From JAMCXS01 sp046705545 (GTDB taxonomy: Bacteria > Acidobacteriota > Terriglobia > UBA7540): 22,859 bases of DNA. The translations under genes were made by a program, and so were the position numbers. The number at the start of each line of letters is the position of its first letter. Position 1 is the stretch's first letter. The stretch is from the NCBI GenBank assembly GCA_046705545.1, contig JBJKQF010000330.1, positions 1 to 22,859 of the forward strand, in the 5' to 3' direction. The notes under the pieces were generated by a model. That model had not been told where the DNA came from, searched no databases, and saw nothing but the letters and a program-made list of their open reading frames with translations. This document shows positions 22,559-22,859 of the stretch, in pieces.

Positions 22559-22634
22559 GGGCCTGTGGCGCAGTTGGGAGCGCGCATGACTGGCAGTCAT
22601 GAGGTCGAGGGTTCGAACCCCTCCAGGTCCACCA
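22559..22634 (+). tRNA. tRNA-Ala (anticodon GGC)
   Basis: A complete 76-base cloverleaf with encoded CCA. Acceptor GGGCCTG (22559-22565) pairs with CAGGTCC (22624-22630). The third pair is G-U, the identity mark of alanine tRNA. D stem GCGC/GCGC (22568-22571, 22580-22583). Anticodon stem CATGA/TCATG around loop CTGGCAG gives anticodon GGC (22592-22594), reading GCC. T stem GAGGG/CCCTC (22607-22611, 22619-22623) encloses TTCGAAC. Discriminator A at 22631, CCA at 22632-22634. Its 3' end touches an integrase gene, marking it as the probable attachment site. Confidence 0.97.
22607..22634. other. Probable attachment-site core in the tRNA 3' end
   Basis: Tyrosine integrases that use tRNA genes generally recombine in the T arm and 3' end, which the incoming element restores. 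Here the T stem-loop and CCA end lie one base from the integrase stop. This gives the expected location of the attachment core, but the second copy at the far end of the element is outside the window, so its exact limits cannot be read. Confidence 0.5.
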
Positions 22635-22859
22635 ATTAACTCTTCGAAATCAAAAGGCTTACAGACTGATTTGCGCCAGCATCCGATGTCAGTGTTTTTC
22701 CTTGCTGACCACCGTATGTGACCAGTTTTTGGAAGGCGGCCTCTACTGCTTCAGTTTCCGGGTGCACATATCTCTGAGTGATCGTGATATTAGAATGCCC
22801 TGCAATCCGGGCGAGCGTGAAAGCATCGCACCCGGCCTTTGCAAGCCAAGTCAGCGCCG
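22635..22859. mobile_element. Edge of a tRNA-integrated element
   Basis: The sequence right of tRNA-Ala begins at once with an integrase gene read toward the tRNA, the classic arrangement of genomic islands and prophages. Only about 225 bases of the element are visible, so its kind and cargo are unknown. Confidence 0.62.
22636..22859 (-). CDS. Tyrosine recombinase (integrase), C-terminal end only
   Basis: Read leftward from the window edge, 73 codons stay open and end in TAA at 22638-22636; the start lies outside. The visible part is the end of a tyrosine recombinase catalytic domain: LAKAGCDAFTLARIAGHSN, then ITITQRYVHPE. The His of GHSN is the conserved His/Trp position, and the Tyr of QRYVHP (codon 22770-22768) is the nucleophile. 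The upstream HxxR box is beyond the edge. About 40 residues after the Tyr form a hydrophilic tail. The stop is one base from the tRNA-Ala CCA and the gene faces the tRNA, as in tRNA-targeting integrases. No frameshift is seen in this part; whether the whole gene is intact cannot be told. Confidence 0.9.
   Translation of the reverse strand, partial: ALTWLAKAGCDAFTLARIAGHSNITITQRYVHPETEAVEAAFQKLVTYGGQQGKTLTSDAGANQSVSLLISKS

Noticed and set aside
1..22859. CRISPR array or insertion sequence
   Set aside because: No regularly spaced repeats and no transposase-like frame were seen; the only recombinase is the integrase at the right edge.

Overview
The window reads as a GC-rich bacterial chromosome segment, most likely from Acidobacteriota. 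This is inferred from three things: an Oar-type TonB-dependent receptor (carboxypeptidase-regulatory N-domain, plug, barrel, terminal Phe) with no SusD partner, the many secreted sugar-active enzymes, and an intergenic repeat of the GAGCGCAGCGAGGAATCT type. No database search was possible, so the phylum is a judgement.

Layout. 1-810 (-) is the 5' part of a Tat-exported GH43-like glycosidase that runs off the left edge. 1070-2434 (+) is an AzgA-type NCS2 purine permease. 2556-2888 (-) is a zinc-ribbon/PspC membrane protein. 3149-4135 (+) is an orphan HAMP sensor with no output domain. 4233-4703 (+) is bacterioferritin. 4865-7495 (-) is a three-domain acyl-activating enzyme/ACP/PlsC acyltransferase. 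7724-8755 (+) is a secreted DUF2961/GH172 protein. 9076-9279 (+) is a small putative membrane protein.

14236 to 9370 (-) is a tightly packed sugar-phosphate operon: cupin phosphoglucose isomerase, ROK kinase, a two-domain mannose-6-phosphate isomerase-like protein, a second cupin isomerase paralogue, then a DeoR-family regulator. Its first three gene junctions overlap by 4, 1 and 4 bases, and a good sigma70-type promoter lies at 14300-14328. Divergent from it is a Tat-exported (alpha/alpha)6-barrel protein (14477-16726). Next come 950 bases without a large gene, then the Oar-type receptor (17677-20781), a clear terminator, and a secreted SGNH/GDSL hydrolase (21055-22479). The right edge holds tRNA-Ala(GGC) at 22559-22634. 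One base later comes the stop codon of a tyrosine recombinase on the opposite strand, so the right edge is probably the start of a tRNA-integrated element.

How it fits together (inference): the receptor, the secreted GH43, GH172 and (alpha/alpha)6 enzymes and the SGNH hydrolase would release and import sugars. The ROK kinase and three isomerases would phosphorylate the sugars and funnel them to fructose-6-P/glucose-6-P under DeoR control. The best candidates for something undescribed are the leader of about 710 nt in front of the receptor (promoter candidate, several exact and partly exclusive RNA stems, a 42-codon reading frame) and the isomerase/kinase operon with its two cupin isomerases.
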